Shown here piece after piece: positions 1-10,911 of a stretch of 64,000 nucleotides of DNA (positions are counted from its first letter, which is position 1; each line of letters begins with the position of its first letter). The DNA comes from Heliocidaris erythrogramma. Its lineage: Eukaryota > Echinodermata > Echinoidea > Camarodonta > Echinometridae. The notes under the pieces were generated by a model. That model searched no databases. It had not been told where the DNA came from and was given only the letters and a program-made list of their open reading frames with translations. The DNA lies in the NCBI GenBank assembly GCA_025617745.1, contig CM046858.1:38592350-38656349 (forward strand). The letters run 5' to 3'. Made by a program: the position numbers and the translations under genes.

Positions 1-53
1 AGGTCTGGGCCTATACAAAACTTTTCATTACCTATTATTTGTCAATTTTATCC

Positions 54-59
54 TTTATT
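54..59 (-). other. polyadenylation signal of the minus-strand deaminase-like gene
   Basis: AATAAA is read on the minus strand 37 bases after the stop codon of the deaminase-like pseudogene. It is the only canonical signal seen near any copy of this gene; the array copies have none soon after their stops. Confidence 0.5.
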
Positions 60-96
60 AATTTAATTATGATTTAAGCTACTTGGTTACATGACT

Positions 97-1264
97 TCAT
101 GCACAAGATAAATTGCCCTGAAATGTGGGATTAGGAAGCACTGTATCTTTGTCTTCATATTCAACATACAGATTATCACAAAAGCCCAATTCTAAGTCAA
201 TTGTTTTTCCATGTAGTATATACCCACCGTACGGAATGACATTTTTTAAAGCTATGCATTTATTGTTTATAATGATCTTTTTATTTCCTGCTACCACTTT
301 GGTTTTTGGACAGGACTCAAAATCCAAAATAGAGCAACCATCATAGGAGGACAGGAATACGAAGGGGCTTCACCACAATATCATTTGTGCCATTGGAAAT
401 TGAAAAACGCCATGGCCCATTTTTATCCCCGCTTTCTTCTATTTTGGTGCAAGCACCGCCATGGTTATCTTTCAGATCTGGAGGAAGAGTGATTAAAAGG
501 GGGTATAGATGTAATCCACCCTTTCCAGGAATATAACAAACCCAGTATTTGCAAAATCTTCCATTCACAGATCTACAAGATGGTCGAATGATGCTTGAGA
601 ATGTATCTTCGTAGTTCATACGGGTCTTACTTCCCATTTCATGAAAAAAGAAATTTGTTTTCGAGAGGGCATTGGTCTTACAACATGTCACGGTGACATC
701 TGTCAGCTTGTCTTGAAGAGCAAGGAATTTTTCAAATACCTGTTTGTTTTCTGCCCTTGACTTTCTTGGCGAGTAGTATATTTCAGCATATTCGATAGAA
801 AGTACCACCTTCTCACAGTAACATTGCATTTCCTTCACTCTAAGGGTACATTTTTTACAGCATGAATAATACGTAAACAACCTTAGTTTATAAGACTTGT
901 TCCGGCACAGATTCTTTTTTAAATGCAGCTCAAATGAATCTAACACCCTCTCTTCAGCATGCAGCACAAACACCCTCACTTCAGCATGCTTACAACCGTC
1001 GCACTTTGCGCTGCATGTAGACTCATATTTTTCAACAAAAGTAGCAGAGATGACTCGTTTCCCTATTCCACCCCCATCTGGAAATATGATATCAAAGTCG
1101 TATTGATTTTCTTCGTTGTTAAGAACGTCTAAAGTTAAAATAGCGAATTGTTTTCGAACACGGTTAAGATTCTCGAAAACAGGCTGTAGCAAGTACAGCA
1201 CGGGGTACAGCATATCACTAATACTAGTTCTGCTTACCTTTCTTAACGAATCCACTTCATCCAT
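97..1264 (-). pseudogene. AID/APOBEC-like deaminase paralogue, frameshifted
   Basis: This is a diverged relative of the 379-residue ORFs of the array at 43-64 kb. The first frame runs 307 codons from the ATG at 1264 to 341. A one-base insertion at about 359-367, relative to the array copies, shifts the frame, and the homologous C-terminus continues at 327-97. The catalytic region is recognisable: HAE at residues 102-104 and S-C-C-K-K-C at 134-139. A second HAE sits at 93-95 because a short segment is tandemly duplicated; the extra stretch contains C-S-A-K-C-D-G-C-K-H. The N-terminus is longer than in the array, about four residues are missing after C-T-L-R-V, and the C-terminus stops about 23 residues earlier. 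It may be a pseudogene, or a working gene with one sequencing error in the C-run at the shift. Homology to the array genes is certain by eye; the deaminase function is inferred. Confidence 0.72.
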
Positions 1265-1600
1265 GCCTCCTCACGATCTTAATTGGACTATAAATGTACA
1301 ATCAAAAGCACACGTCCAACGATTAAGATTCTGTGAGTCTAGTCAGTTTTGACGATTTTTTTTATACATACATATACACTTAAGTAGTAAAAAAAAATAG
1401 ATATATAAATATCGACATAATATGTCATATATCATTTAATAAAACCGATCTTTCTTTTTTTTGTATTTGTGTTGATAATAAAATCCTGTCCGCTCTAGTC
1501 ACCGTCCTGAAACTATATGCTTGATACAGCGCTCGAACAAACATTAAGTATGACATAAAAGTCTGGGCGGAAAATTAACACACAATTCTATGTACATAGT
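1265..1600 (-). promoter_or_regulatory. conserved 5' flank of the deaminase-like gene
   Basis: Read on the minus strand, this block aligns piecewise with the roughly 380 bases before each array ORF. Shared strings include TATGTCATACTTAATG, CAGGACGGTGACT, TAGAGCGGACA, TATGTCGATAT, CGTTGGACGT and AAGATCGTGA, the last just before the start codon. A/T-rich TATA-like strings lie near 1400-1412. Conservation between two copies that differ clearly in coding sequence suggests a retained promoter or 5' UTR. No specific factor site is claimed. Confidence 0.45.
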
Positions 1601-4600
1601 ATTGTCATTCTGAAGGCTGTAGCACACAGGGTTTCGTATTCTTAGATTTATATACTTGGTTTTTTATACTTGGTTTTATGGTCATTTGCAGGGTAAAACG
1701 ATCATTTGCCTTGTACTGTGTTTTGCGAAACGCATGCATGAGCGAACAGCACACGCGGCTTGTGTGGGGGATCGGTGCGGGCTGAAACATTTCAAGTGAG
1801 CGGGGGAAAATCATGCACAGACAGAGCTATAGGATGATAATTTTTTTGAGAAGTAACTTCTACAACCTGTATTATTTTCTTTATGTCATTTAAAATGTGT
1901 TTTAACACTTATCTTATATTCTTATTCTACACCTTCGTTCTGGACTGGTGTCTTTCCTAATTACTTTTGCTGACCTATAACGATAGTGGTGAGTCCCAAA
2001 TGGATGATTCGAATGATTCGAATGATATTATAGACCTCCTTCAAAAAAGATATCTACAATTACCTAAATCAGATATTTTATTTATTATGGACTCCAACAC
2101 TGGTAAGAATAATGATCAATAAGTAATGTCGTCGATTCACAAGAGTTCAGGCAAGAATACGCACTTTAAAAAATGTGTATAAATCTCAGTATCTTCCGCA
2201 AGAAAAGCTCGTTTTGAAGTTGGGTGCGGAAGGCGAATGCTGATTACGTGACTCTTTGACCAGAAATTTTGCAACATTCTGCCTGATTGATCTAAAACTT
2301 TGACCAAACACGACACACGACATGACAACACGACATGCTACACGACAAAGGGCAAAAAAACAAGTGCACACCGCGCAGGATATTCGCTAAAAAGTCGTGC
2401 TGGAGAGAGGGTGATGTCGTCTTTGATGGTGAGAATGTCGTGATAGAATTAATTTGGAATTGATCATTGTAGTCATCAAAATAATTACAAAGATGAGACG
2501 GAAGTTTATCTTTTGATTTGGATTTTCTAAAAGTTGTTAAATTATGTCGAAGAATTACAAAAGTTTTATTTGGTGTTGTATATATTCGGAATAATCACAA
2601 CTTTTTTTCTTCATATCGTCGTGTGGAACCCCCCCCCCCCCCCGCACCTACCCCTGTTACATACAGCGCAGTCTTGCGTCAAAATAATTGAAAAGCAGTA
2701 CGGGCGTCGAACTAACTTTCCGCTTTAAAAGAAGGCGCTACAAGCCGTTATCTTTCTCTAAAATTTGCTATAAACGTCAGAGCTTTCGCGCTTCGCGCGG
2801 GAGGAAAACTTCCCACTAGACCATCCTCTAGAACCGCCCCTAAAATGAAATCCTGGCTACGCGGTTGGCCCCCTCACGTCTGCCCCCCCCCCCCTTCCCA
2901 ATTGAAAAATTGTCCATGACACATAACCGATGGTGGTCTTCCCGGCATTAAATCTGATTTCTGTGACATTATATGCACATTTCCCCAAACCTATAAAAAC
3001 AATTAATATTCTCTCTACGATTGGGTGCAGCTACTGGAGTGGGGAGGGGGGATGGGGTTGAAATAAATCGCGAAGGGGGAGGTTGCGAAATGAAAGGACC
3101 CCTCACGCACCCTCTCCTTCTAAATGGTCTTATTACTTCACATTCTATCTATCAAGTATACTTACTTGAATACCAATAGACCTGAAATAAAATCTCAGTC
3201 ACAACCGAATACCCTCCAATTTTCTCCTAATTGTAAATTCACGGTTTTGCAAACCAAACATTTTTGTTCGGGTGGTGGTGCTGGTGGTGGTGATGTGTAT
3301 AGGGAGGTGTGATAAGGCCTATAGTGCAATAAAATAAAAGTGACGCTAATTCCGTGAGAAATTTAATTGTTTTTACTTATGGATGCGGGATATGTAGCCC
3401 TCGTAGCAACAAGAGGGCAAATATTATAAGTGGAAAACAAACGCGGGGAAATGCAGCACACAGAATGTAAATAGAAATGCACGCAGGTTAAGAAAAAGTT
3501 AAACACTAATTAATACACCGGCTTAAAAGAAAAGAGAAAAAGGCTTTTGTAAAAGTCTGACAAGAAGGATCTGGACTCCCGTCAATCCAAAATTACCGTA
3601 CACCGACAGATACACTTCCGGGATCGCAAGCAACGCAAATTTGTATACTTGTAGCTATTTTTTGTCAGCCTGTGCCCCCTCTTTTAAGCCAGTGTATCTT
3701 TATTGTGGCCCCTGATTGTCGGGGTATAATTATAATTTATGAGCAAGAATGGGAGCTATCTGAAACTGTATATGCAATGATGTATACATTGCATTATTCC
3801 TCATGGTATCATCATAATTTTATTTGCTCATGGGCGGCGTATTTTTCCATTCATGGGGGAGGGGTTCATTTCTACGTGGTACTTTAGGGGAAAGGGGGCA
3901 CCCACAGGATCGTCTAGGAAAGCTGTGTTTGGCTTTAGCCCATCAGGTAATACTTTTTTTGGACCTGTCGTAATAGAACGAAGCACACAGAGACAGGACA
4001 CATTAGACAAATAAAGAAGTTTCACTTCTTTAATTGCGGAAGGGGCGTTTTTTCATCATTGGATGGGGCACATTTTCCAAGGAGGGGCAGTCATCGAACT
4101 TTACCTAAAGGAAGCCAAATTTTGGTTGTAGTTGAGGGAAAAAACCACAATGATGAAACAAATCATGCACAAACCAAGGTATAGGGTATATAGGTATAAT
4201 TTTACCTCAGGGACACTATCGCGCGCGGGGGCATTTGATATAAGTTGCAAGGGCACTCGTCTCATAACAACAAACCGGCCTTTAAAGTTGACAAAATCCG
4301 CTTATGAGTGTTTGAAGATAATTTAGAGATTATAGGCTAACATGCTGCATCCGCGCCTTTTCAAAAAATTTTCTTCGATTTTGTAGTAGGCTCAAAAAGT
4401 CCCTGATGTAGGCCTATAGGCCTACTTACGATTTTAAAATGAAGATGTTATAACAGGCCTATATTATAGTGCAGAGTACATAGGTGTCAAGTCAATCAAT
4501 CTAATATCGAGATGTCAGGCAATCCACCCCACCCCACCCGGATCGATGCCCCCCCCCCCCCCCCCCCCCCCCTCCTCCTCCCCCCGCCGGTCCGTCCTCG

Positions 4601-5208
4601 ATTCATCCGATCCCTAAGCAAACAGCGAGATAAACCAAGTCTGCATGCACAGACTGTATTTTGATACTTAAATAATATGAGCCCAACTTTCTCTTTCTAT
4701 TGCCCTAGATGTGTTAAAATAAGAGAGTAGAAGCTACAGTAAAGGGCATATGGACTGTTTTTGAACTTGGCAGTATCCATAGTCTCCAAGTTAGACCATC
4801 TGTTATGTCAAAAGTTTGTCGGTCTGCAAACTAAACTAAGCGGGGCTAAAAATATTAATGACGTCATTGTGGTAAACATTGAAGAGATCACGTGTATAAT
4901 GTACATGTATGCGCTGATATTATGATGCCGGAATGCATCGTCACTGTTAAATTATTATGCTTTTATAATTATAGATCAAATCAAGAACTACGGGAAACCT
5001 GCTGATGTCAGGAGTTACTTGGTCTTGGAGATCGGACTAGGCTGCAGTTAGATCATTAAGGTAGCTGTACCAGGTTTGGTTTTATTTGCTACCTTCATTT
5101 CTGTAGACAAGCCACACTCGATGTCTACAGTCTAGTACTATTAGTATTACCCACTCATAGCTACATTCCTATACTTCGTGTGTATAATGTAGGCAGTCAT
5201 ACACCTCA
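1601..5208. other. intergenic stretch without a recognised gene
   Basis: No coding region is supported here. It contains long C homopolymers (2629-2643, 2883-2894 and 4549-4572), a low-complexity ACACGACATG-like stretch near 2307-2345, and A/T-rich sequence. A 40-codon ORF at 2000-2122 (+) begins M-D-D-S-N-D-S-N-D and contains a donor-like G|GTAAGA near 2102. It could be a small exon, but nothing around it supports that. Confidence 0.5.
4549..4572. repeat. poly(C) homopolymer tract
   Basis: An uninterrupted run of about 24 C followed by CCT repeats. Such tracts recur in the window (2629-2643, 10358-10368, 12595-12605, 18477-18490, 32655-32667, 33841-33857) and are places where the assembled length may be unreliable. 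Confidence 0.9.
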
Positions 5209-5213
5209 TCTTT

Positions 5214-8072
5214 CTATTTATTTATTTATTTATTTATTTATTTATTTCTGAATGGTTCATCATATTACATAGTACATTGAAATAACTCCTTGGAGCGGTC
5301 ACATCCATAAGAGAAGACATTTAAAGAAACAAATAACAATGACAGAATCGTAAAATAACTATGGTCACAACACAGACATAGAATAATGGAGCACCATACA
5401 GAGGTATAGCAATATAAGCTTAAAAGGCTTGAAACGTTGCCATACCTTCACATTCAAAACTAACGAATTACATATATTATCATTCAAAACTAAAACTAAA
5501 ACAAAATAAACAGAAAAAACAAAAACAAAGAGAGAAACTCAATAACCAATGTTAACATTAAATGAACTAATTTGAAATTTTACACTATTTACAACAGATA
5601 AAGATGAAAATAAAGTTATAGAAGGTAAGAAGATGGAGAAAGAGGAGGGAGCCTTTATTATCCCAAATAATATATGTAATCAGTAATATAGTAAAGGCGT
5701 CGATGGATATCTATACACGTAATAGGACAAATTATGTAGGATGAAAATATTCTAGTCTTTCGGGTGATATGAACCTCTAGGCTTCGTTGTAGTAATACAA
5801 GAAATAATTGTACATGTATATGCATTAATCACATCTTAGAGATAAGCATGCGCTTAATCGCATTTTTAAAGGAATGAATGGTAGGTAAATTTCGAGTGTC
5901 ACTCGGTAAGGCATTCCAGACATCTGGACCGTTATGCCTAACAGATTTATGAGCCAATAATGTGCGGGGTTTGAATAAGTGAATATTAGCCGATTGTCTT
6001 GTGGGGTAAGAGTGAATATCACTGTTTCGACTGAACATGGAAGAAAAGGAAGTGGGCAAAAGGTTGTTATTATAACGAAACATAAAGAGGGCGGTTTGAA
6101 GAAAATTGATGTCACTAACCGTAAGGCTCTTCAACTTGATAAAGAGAGGCCGTGTATGGTCACGGTAACCAGCTCCAGCACAAATGCGGATAGCTTTCTT
6201 TTGTAGCAAGAGAATATTATCTGTAACACACTTAGATGTTGCCCAAAGAACATTGCAGTATGAGATGTATGGTAGAATCAGAGTATTGTACAGTATAAAA
6301 ATTACTTTGTCAGGAACTATATATTTCACTCTATATAATATTCCAATATTTCGGGAAATTGTTGTTCTTATGTTTTTCAAATGATCATTCCAGTTTAGTT
6401 GTTCATTAATGTAAACACCGAGAAATTTGGTACAAGTTTTTCTTTCCAACAAGACATCATCTAGTTTTACTTTAGGAGTTTGTACTCCACGAGACTTTCT
6501 ACCTTTAAAGTGAATATAATTCGTTTTTTGCACATTGAGAGACAGCATATTGCTCCTAAACCAATTGGTTAATTTGGGTAGTTCATTATTAATTGTATTT
6601 TCAAGGATATTGATATTATTATGAGATAAGAAAACACTTGTGTCATCTGCAAATAATATGTAATTTAGAGTGGTAGACACATTGCAAATATCATTGACAT
6701 ATATCAAAAATAACAAGGGGCCTAATATTGAACCTTGCGGAACACCGCATTTTAGAAATGACACAGCAGAGTTGACAGAGTTGTAGGATGTGTATTGCCT
6801 TCTGTTAGAAAGGTAGCTAGAGAACCACTCCAGAGCAATGCCTCTGACTCCATAATGTTGTAGTTTACATAGCAGAATTGAGTGGTCAAGTGTGTCAAAA
6901 GCCTTGCTCAGATCCATGAACACACCAATAACATGCTCACGAGCGGCCAGGGCACTAGACACATGGTCATAAAATTGCAACAATGCAAGGTCAGTTGAGT
7001 GAGACCTTCTAAATCCATACTGGTTAGGGTTAAGAAGTTTATGTTTCTCAAGATAGCTAAAAAGTCTATTATACACGATTCTCTCAAGTATTTTTGAGAA
7101 ACTTGATAATATTGAGATTGGCCTATAGTTAGCGATGTTTGAGGGGCTATCTTTTTTATGCACAGGAATAACCTTTGCCAGTTTGAATGAAGAAGGAAAT
7201 ACACCACTTGATAAAGATAGATTACAGATGTGTACAAGAGGTGTTAAAATCGAACCTATGATCTGCTTCAAGAATGAGGAACTAATTCCATCATGACCAA
7301 GGGATTTACTATTTTTTAAAGAACACACAACATTAAGTACTTCAAGATAATCAGTTGGCTTGAGGAAAATAGAGGATTGAGACTGCCCTGGCAGATATTG
7401 CTTAAAATTTGTTCCTGCTGTATTTATTTTCTTTGCTTGATTTGGGCCCAAGTTGGTAAAGTATTCATTGAACACATTAGCAATATCTCCTGCAGCAGTT
7501 ATCTCACGATTCTCATATACAAAATTTTGGGTGTTTTCAGTCTTATTTCTTTTACACAAAATATCTTTAACAACTTTCCATGTAGATGACATATTTCCTC
7601 TTGTCTTATCAAATTGCCTAGTGTAAAATGTACTGCGCGATGATCTTATTATCGACGTTAATTTATTTCGGTATTTTTTATATTTCTCGATATTCTCTCG
7701 AGTTGGTTTCCTCAAACTTCTTTTGTATAGGGTATTTCTTCTTTTGATAGACTGTAGTATCCCCCTGGTAATCCAGGGATGTTTACCAAATCTCTTATTA
7801 TTTGATTGAATGAGAGGGATATTCTTATCATAATAATCATAGAATTTACTCCAGAACAGTTCAAAAGACTTATCAACATCTTCACATACCAACACGTCGG
7901 ACCATTCTTCAGCCAGGCAATCGTTGTTTAGATTGGAAATATTATCCTCTGTCAAGATTCGTCTCTCTATAATCCCCTTTTCCTTACGGCCATTAATTAG
8001 TAGATCACGAATCATGCAGAACACAGGTAGATGATCAGAAACTTCACAATAGAACAAAACACCACTGCACAA
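5214..8072 (-). mobile_element. LINE (CR1/L2/jockey-like), 5'-truncated
   Basis: A non-LTR retrotransposon in minus orientation. Its 3' end is a (TTTA)n run, at 5214-5247 on the plus strand, typical of LINE tails made of short tandem repeats. About 580 bp of 3' UTR precede an intact ORF at 5829-8072. The 5' end is cut just inside the endonuclease domain: the ORF begins near the V-S-D-H-L-P-V-F motif that closes APE-type endonucleases. No clear target-site duplication was found. The clade assignment rests on reverse transcriptase motifs read by eye. Confidence 0.88.
5829..8072 (-). CDS. LINE ORF2 fragment: reverse transcriptase
   Basis: An uninterrupted 747-codon ORF. Residues 10-18 keep the end of an APE-like endonuclease (V-S-D-H-L-P-V-F). 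The reverse transcriptase spans roughly 280-560: Y-R-P-I-S at 316-320, Q-Y-G-F-R at 351-355, D-L-S-K-A-F-D at 387-393, G-V-P-Q-G-S-I-L-G-P at 443-452 and the catalytic F-A-D-D at 474-477. A C-terminal region typical of CR1/L2/jockey proteins follows. In its element it would copy RNA into DNA at a nicked target. The N-terminal endonuclease is mostly missing, so the copy cannot be autonomous. The absence of stops or shifts over 2.2 kb suggests recent insertion. The first Met is simply the first in the truncated frame. Confidence 0.9.
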   Translation of the reverse strand: MCSGVLFYCEVSDHLPVFCMIRDLLINGRKEKGIIERRILTEDNISNLNNDCLAEEWSDVLVCEDVDKSFELFWSKFYDYYDKNIPLIQSNNKRFGKHPWITRGILQSIKRRNTLYKRSLRKPTRENIEKYKKYRNKLTSIIRSSRSTFYTRQFDKTRGNMSSTWKVVKDILCKRNKTENTQNFVYENREITAAGDIANVFNEYFTNLGPNQAKKINTAGTNFKQYLPGQSQSSIFLKPTDYLEVLNVVCSLKNSKSLGHDGISSSFLKQIIGSILTPLVHICNLSLSSGVFPSSFKLAKVIPVHKKDSPSNIANYRPISILSSFSKILERIVYNRLFSYLEKHKLLNPNQYGFRRSHSTDLALLQFYDHVSSALAAREHVIGVFMDLSKAFDTLDHSILLCKLQHYGVRGIALEWFSSYLSNRRQYTSYNSVNSAVSFLKCGVPQGSILGPLLFLIYVNDICNVSTTLNYILFADDTSVFLSHNNINILENTINNELPKLTNWFRSNMLSLNVQKTNYIHFKGRKSRGVQTPKVKLDDVLLERKTCTKFLGVYINEQLNWNDHLKNIRTTISRNIGILYRVKYIVPDKVIFILYNTLILPYISYCNVLWATSKCVTDNILLLQKKAIRICAGAGYRDHTRPLFIKLKSLTVSDINFLQTALFMFRYNNNLLPTSFSSMFSRNSDIHSYPTRQSANIHLFKPRTLLAHKSVRHNGPDVWNALPSDTRNLPTIHSFKNAIKRMLISKM

Positions 8073-9274
8073 AAGTCACCAATATTCACTCAAAATCGGC
8101 ATTTAATTTTCAAAAACCGACCCCAAAATATCCAAGAAATACAATAAATTCAACTCACCAATGTTGGAAAAGATATTTACAAAAATGAAATCCGCAATTT
8201 ACTGTTGATTCTCGCGAAACGAGCTATCGGAGTCATTGTGTACATTTCCTGGTCGCCGCGGGCGCTGACATCTCCCCAAAAGAGTTTTGTCCTCAAAAAT
8301 TCGGTCCCTATGGCATACACGGAAAAGTTCCGATTTCCTGTGTGCGCGATCGTAAAGATCGATGTGCGCTTGCGATCCCGAGTTTCTTCGTGGACAAAAA
8401 TTGTATTGGCCGATTTTAGTCTAAGACATCGGCAGTTTGTAAACAACACGCGATCGCGAAACAAATCGGCGGGGATTTCTCCGGTTTTGGACAAGATTTT
8501 GACTTTGGATTTTGCTGAAAATATCAAAAGTTCTTCCTAACGGCCATTTGAGGTAGGAGTGAGATTTTTAAGGGCTGAATTTGAAAGCAAGTATTTAAAA
8601 TATTTATCTTATTTTTTCCCCCATACCTTTAGTACATGCGACAGAAAATACCAACTATTTTACAGAAATGTACCCGGACTAGTAGTACCGTATATGAGTC
8701 GGCATCTTCGCGGTACCCGGACCGGTGAGCTCGCAGGCCTCGGGATGCGGCAGCCTCGACGGCCGGTGCTAACGTCAGTCAGTGCTAACTGATGTCAGAG
8801 CTGACTCCATTGTCATTGATTCATCATATGTATTACTGATACTAGATGACATGATACCGCCCCATTGACATTGTCTTGCATTGAGTTATTAATATAATTG
8901 TCTTGTGTAAAAAAAGAAAGAAAAAGAAGTGACTTTTGACAGATACTTTTGCAGGTCATTGACATAGCATGATAGCTACATACAGACTTGAGACTACGAC
9001 CCTCGTCTACAATATCAGTACTAGTACTAGACCGAAAATTCTGTCTCTCGTTCGTTAACCTCTTATTTGGATAGGGTCGGCTCTTCACTTAGATTTTAGA
9101 CCTAGGCAGGCTAGGGTTTAACTGATATCTACTAGATCTAGGCTACTAGGTTTTCTTTTAAATATTTCTACTTAACTTTTGTTTAGGCTTAGCTTTTTAA
9201 TAATAATAATTCTACAATGTGATTAAGAAAGAACTTAGTCTAGAGTTAGAAGTCAACATACATGTATTGATATA

Positions 9275-9388
9275 GACCAAAAATTCTGTCTCTCGTTCGT
9301 TAGCCTCTTATTTGGATAGGGTCAGCTCTTCTAAGAGCTGACCCTATCCAAATAAGAGGCTAACGAACGAGAGACAGAATTTTCGGTC
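9275..9388. repeat. near-perfect palindrome (about 56-bp arms)
   Basis: The left arm runs from GACC at 9275 to CAGCTCTT and the right arm is its reverse complement, with only a two-base CT loop near 9331. The arms differ at about one position. A third copy of the arm lies at about 9030-9086. The flank of the right arm (CAAGTACTGATGTTGTAGAC) also mirrors the sequence before that third copy, so the right half is an inverted duplicate of 8995-9086. Confidence 0.9.
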
Positions 9389-10372
9389 AAGTACTGATGT
9401 TGTAGACTAGAATAGATGGCAGATTTGTCATACAAAAGTGCCCCATCCAAGGCCAAGCTGTTATTTATTTTAGTATTTTTATTAAAGAATTCTCCATGTG
9501 CCAGCTTGATGCTTTAAGTGTGTTCTGAAAACCTACCCTCAACGACACTTAAACTTAAAGTACATGTAGATCAAGGTAGCCACTGCCACAAAAAAATAAA
9601 AACAGCACTCACAGTCACAAATCATACCTTAAAATAATGCTTAATATTCCAATTATCACATAGATAGCTCAAAACTTACCAGAAAATCTCATAAATAGTG
9701 AAAAATGAGGGCTAAATAGTCCATATCATGTGCTGAAAAATACGTTGACATATTCTTTGTTGCTATGTTAGGCATCTACTATTGATGGTCAAAACCCAAA
9801 ATCGAAGGGCTGACTGCATGACAAGCCCATTTCTATGCCTCTCACAGGCATAGGCGATTCACTGCGGCACGGTTATTCAATGACGCATCGATAGATAACG
9901 AACTCAACTGCCATAAAATACAAAGATTCTGACACATTTCACTAAATCAACCACTCAAACTATACAAGAACAAGGTAAGTAGCGATAAAAATGCCTAAAA
10001 TTGCATACATACCGCCACTTCTTAGCTCCTTCAGGGAAAAAATCCTGGGTTTGGTGGGATGCAAACGGCATCCCGGATCGATGAACACACAGGCATGCAG
10101 AATACGTCATTGATAAACATAGGGGGACCAATCACAGAAAGAAAAAATCTCAGATTCATTCGCTTGTCATTCGCTTAACACAGGCGGTATCGGAAGTGTG
10201 TGCATGCATAGCGGGCCGAATCACGCATTGACTATCTGTGTACTTGCGCGATAGCGCCATCTAGCGTCCGTGGGTGCGACTAATCAAGGTCTACCCCTCC
10301 CCCTTGCCAGAATTTTATTTTCCTTGCCAGGAGTACAGTCCACAGCCGTGACAAGGGGTGGGGGGGGGGGTA

Positions 10373-10453
10373 GCCAGGATTGGCTTCGTGAGTGTAAAAA
10401 AAAAAAAAATTGACTATACGCCTTTTACATCACGAAGCCAGGAATCCTGAAAT
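10373..10453. repeat. short inverted repeat with poly(A) loop
   Basis: CCAGGATTGGCTTCGTGA pairs with TCACGAAGCCAGGAATCCTG across a loop containing a run of about 14 A. It is probably a small foldback repeat; no gene is associated with it. Confidence 0.6.
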
Positions 10454-10911
10454 AACACTTTCCTGATAACTCCCGCGACCGACAGGTCCTCCACCACAGC
10501 GTTTCCTCCTAGGGAAACTTTTGGAATTGTATGTGTTTTTGATCATACGTATTTTTACAAAAAAATCCAAAAGAAGAGCATAAGAAATTTCTGAGTGTTT
10601 CTGACCAGTATACCTCCTCTTGTCATGCAGATATAAAATGGCGGCTGCGTGTGACGGCGCGCGCCTTCGGCGACGTACATGTATAGTTTCAATTATGGTT
10701 GTATCGCCAATCCTGGCTAGGGGGGGTGGTTGTCTTAGTCCCTTAGTGCAGCCTGAACTGTTGCCAGATCTAGATGTTGACTTGTCTCAACCTCAGATGA
10801 TCCTATGGTATCAAGAGCACTAATTCTTTATTTTAAAGAACGCAAGCGCAATAGAAATAATAACTTTCTCCTCGTGCTTTTTTGTCTGTTTTGCTTTTTG
10901 CAGGTTGCAGG

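Larger units (their letters stand above)
8073..10903. other. non-coding region upstream of the nrf-6-like gene, CpG-rich at 8240-8540
   Basis: From about 8240 to 8540 the sequence is rich in CG dinucleotides and open in frames on both strands, which is what a CpG-rich promoter or first-exon region looks like. A donor-like TTGAG|GTAGGA occurs near 8549. It may hold the promoter and non-coding first exon of the gene whose coding exon begins at 10904, but this is an inference from position. The rest holds the foldback repeat at 9275-9388, a small hairpin at 10373-10453 and A/T-rich sequence. Confidence 0.3.

Noticed and set aside
8177..8540. Overlapping frames of about 110 codons on both strands
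   Set aside because: They mirror each other in CpG-rich sequence and show no domain; openness is explained by base composition.
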